This document shows positions 62,743 through 64,000 of a stretch of DNA of 64,000 bases, one piece after another. A program made the position numbers and the translations under genes. A model generated the notes under the pieces. The model did not search any database, was not told where the DNA came from, and was given only the letters and a program-made list of their open reading frames with translations. The stretch covers positions 620,001 to 684,000 of the forward strand of contig CAWBFQ010000006.1 in the NCBI GenBank assembly GCA_963788145.1. The letters are read 5' to 3'. Source of the DNA: UTCFX2 sp963788145 (GTDB taxonomy: Bacteria > Chloroflexota > Anaerolineae > Anaerolineales > UBA4823). The number at the start of each line of letters is the position of its first letter. Positions within the stretch are counted from its first letter, which is position 1.

Positions 62743-62941
62743 TCTTTACCTCTATAAAAAAGTATGGTTATGATCGGGATCGCAGGTTTTTTGTGATGAT
62801 ACCTGCGAAATGGATTTGATCTGTTTTAGCGGGAGTAAGGATACTCGAAATTTAGGGGCTTGTCTTTATCCTTCCCTTACGCCAACCTAAAGACGACCTT
62901 AAGAAGGTATAATTACTCCAATTCAACAGGAGGAAGCGGAT

Positions 62942-64000
62942 ATGGAAGATCAAATGAGAGAGTCAAACCAGTTTAATCAGTTCGAGACTGTTTCACTTGA
63001 GCCGCCGGCCGTGCGCCGCTTGCGCGGCTATGCATTCGACCCGAGCCTGTCTGTTCAGCTTGAGACAATGGGGGTGAATGAGGTAGTTTTCAAGGTCGAT
63101 TGGGAATCGTTGAAGCCAGGGCCGGTTGGCGAGTACCTTGAAGTGGTGGATTTTGATCCAGCCAGCGCATATTTCTACGAGCCGGTTGACTTAGATCATC
63201 CATACGTCCTGGCGCAGGATGGCTTGCCGCCATCTGAGGATATACCCCAGTTTCATCAACAAATGGTTTATGCAGTCGCGATGACGACTTTGAGGAATTT
63301 CGAGCGCAATTTGGGGCGTAAGGCCTTATGGGCGGTTCATTGGGATCCAAAAACGGATAAAGAGTACATCCCGCGTTTGCGAATTTATCCTCATGCCCTG
63401 CGAGCGGCGAACGCTTATTACAGTCCGGTCAAAAAAGCTTTGCTGTTCGGTTATTTTCCATCTGGCATGGGGGTCTCTGCCCGTCAATTGCCCGGCGGGA
63501 TGGTATTCACCTGTCTCTCGCATGATATCATCGCCCATGAAACGTCTCATGCTTTGTTAGATGGTTTGCACCGTTTATACATTGAGCCTAGCCATCCGGA
63601 TGTACTTGCTTTTCACGAAGCCTTTGCAGATATTGTTGCCCTCTTCCAGCATTTTAGCTTTCCGGATGTACTGCGGCATCAGATTGCCCGGACGCGCGGT
63701 GATCTTTCTGTACAGAATTTACTTGGCGAACTGGCCCAGCAATTTGGAAAGGCAATCGGGATCTATGGGGCTTTACGCAGCGCGATCGGTCAGGTGAACC
63801 CAGCCAGCGGTCTGTGGGAGCCGCTAATCCCGGACCCAAATCAGTACCAGACCGTGATGGAACCGCATGCCCGTGGGGCAATTCTGGTCGCAGCAATATT
63901 CGATGCCTTCTTATCTATCTACCGAGATCGGGTAGCGGACCTGCTCCGGATCGCTTCCGGTGGCACGGGGGTGCTTTTACCCGGTGCAATCCACCCGGAT
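62942..64000 (+). CDS. Gluzincin-type metallopeptidase, partial (3' end beyond window)
   Basis: An ATG at 62942 with AGGAGG upstream opens a frame of 353 codons that reaches the right edge without a stop. HDIIAHETSHALLDG carries the zinc motif HETSH (199-203); AFHEAFADIVALF places Glu226 23 residues after the second His, as in thermolysin-like gluzincins, where it is the third ligand. There is no signal peptide or membrane helix at the N-terminus, so a cytosolic location is likely. Substrates are unknown. About 200 bp upstream, between this gene and the HtrA gene, hold the divergent promoters. Confidence 0.75.
   Translation, partial: MEDQMRESNQFNQFETVSLEPPAVRRLRGYAFDPSLSVQLETMGVNEVVFKVDWESLKPGPVGEYLEVVDFDPASAYFYEPVDLDHPYVLAQDGLPPSEDIPQFHQQMVYAVAMTTLRNFERNLGRKALWAVHWDPKTDKEYIPRLRIYPHALRAANAYYSPVKKALLFGYFPSGMGVSARQLPGGMVFTCLSHDIIAHETSHALLDGLHRLYIEPSHPDVLAFHEAFADIVALFQHFSFPDVLRHQIARTRGDLSVQNLLGELAQQFGKAIGIYGALRSAIGQVNPASGLWEPLIPDPNQYQTVMEPHARGAILVAAIFDAFLSIYRDRVADLLRIASGGTGVLLPGAIHPD

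Noticed and set aside
1..64000. tRNA, rRNA, transposon, prophage or integrative element
   Set aside because: I looked for tRNA-like cloverleafs, rRNA motifs, transposase or integrase motifs and long direct repeats and found none by eye.

Overview
The window looks like a chromosomal segment of a Chloroflexota bacterium, most likely class Anaerolineae. This is inferred from gene content and was not tested by a phylogeny. Indicators are the compact Tad/Flp pilus operon without a secretin gene, many large GT39/GT87/YfhO-like membrane proteins, a DegS-type histidine kinase next to a DegU-like regulator, Tat-dependent L,D-transpeptidases, and a CsoR-CopZ-CopA copper module. No rRNA, tRNA, CRISPR array, transposase or phage gene was recognised.

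Region 1 (1-9.6 kb, minus strand) is a nucleotide-sugar operon. It reads rfbF (glucose-1-phosphate cytidylyltransferase), rfbG (CDP-glucose 4,6-dehydratase), rfbH (the PMP and Fe-S E1 dehydrase), a short flavin reductase (E3-like), an SDR epimerase/reductase, a zinc-binding C-methyltransferase, a ThDP-dependent acetolactate-synthase-like enzyme, a HAD phosphatase and a GT39-type membrane glycosyltransferase that runs off the left edge. The core makes CDP-4-keto-3,6-dideoxyglucose. The ThDP enzyme and the C-methyltransferase suggest a branched-chain sugar of the yersiniose kind. The SDR, methyltransferase and ThDP genes each carry one frameshift within 1.7 kb.

Region 2 (9.7-20 kb) holds membrane glycosyltransferases (GT39-like, GT87-like) and one GT2 enzyme. 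Four of them form a tightly packed plus-strand run (13.5-20.0 kb).

Region 3 (20-29 kb) has a response regulator (frameshifted) and sensor kinase, then a tiny Flp pilin gene with its own promoter and terminator, then cpaB-cpaE-cpaF-tadB-tadC. comF and a long-form hibernation factor (hpf) follow.

Region 4 (29.7-42.4 kb) covers folE, lgt, thiol-disulfide proteins (two TlpA/ResA-like proteins, CcdA, a proline-rich lipoprotein with a Cys-less thioredoxin fold, a glutaredoxin-DUF2085 fusion), the csoR-copZ-copA copper operon with a clear promoter/operator, and two tandem L,D-transpeptidases. pgeF, a yggS homologue, yggT and a DUF167 gene follow.

Region 5 (43.8-47.1 kb, minus strand) has a coiled-coil/zinc-ribbon protein and a membrane-anchored NACHT NTPase with HEAT-like repeats. 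Region 6 (47.1-56.8 kb) is a second membrane-glycosyltransferase operon built as an A-B-A'-B' duplication plus a fifth gene; one B copy is frameshifted. Region 7 (56.8-64 kb) has a MoxR ATPase and DUF58 pair, a small XRE regulator, gmd (GDP-mannose 4,6-dehydratase), an HtrA-like lipoprotein protease with two PDZ domains, and a metallopeptidase cut by the right edge.

The dominant theme is the cell envelope: activated-sugar synthesis, lipid-linked glycosyltransferases, pilus assembly, peptidoglycan cross-linking, extracytoplasmic redox and protein quality control. Five independent single frameshifts in otherwise well-conserved genes suggest base-level errors in a draft or metagenome assembly at least as much as real gene decay.
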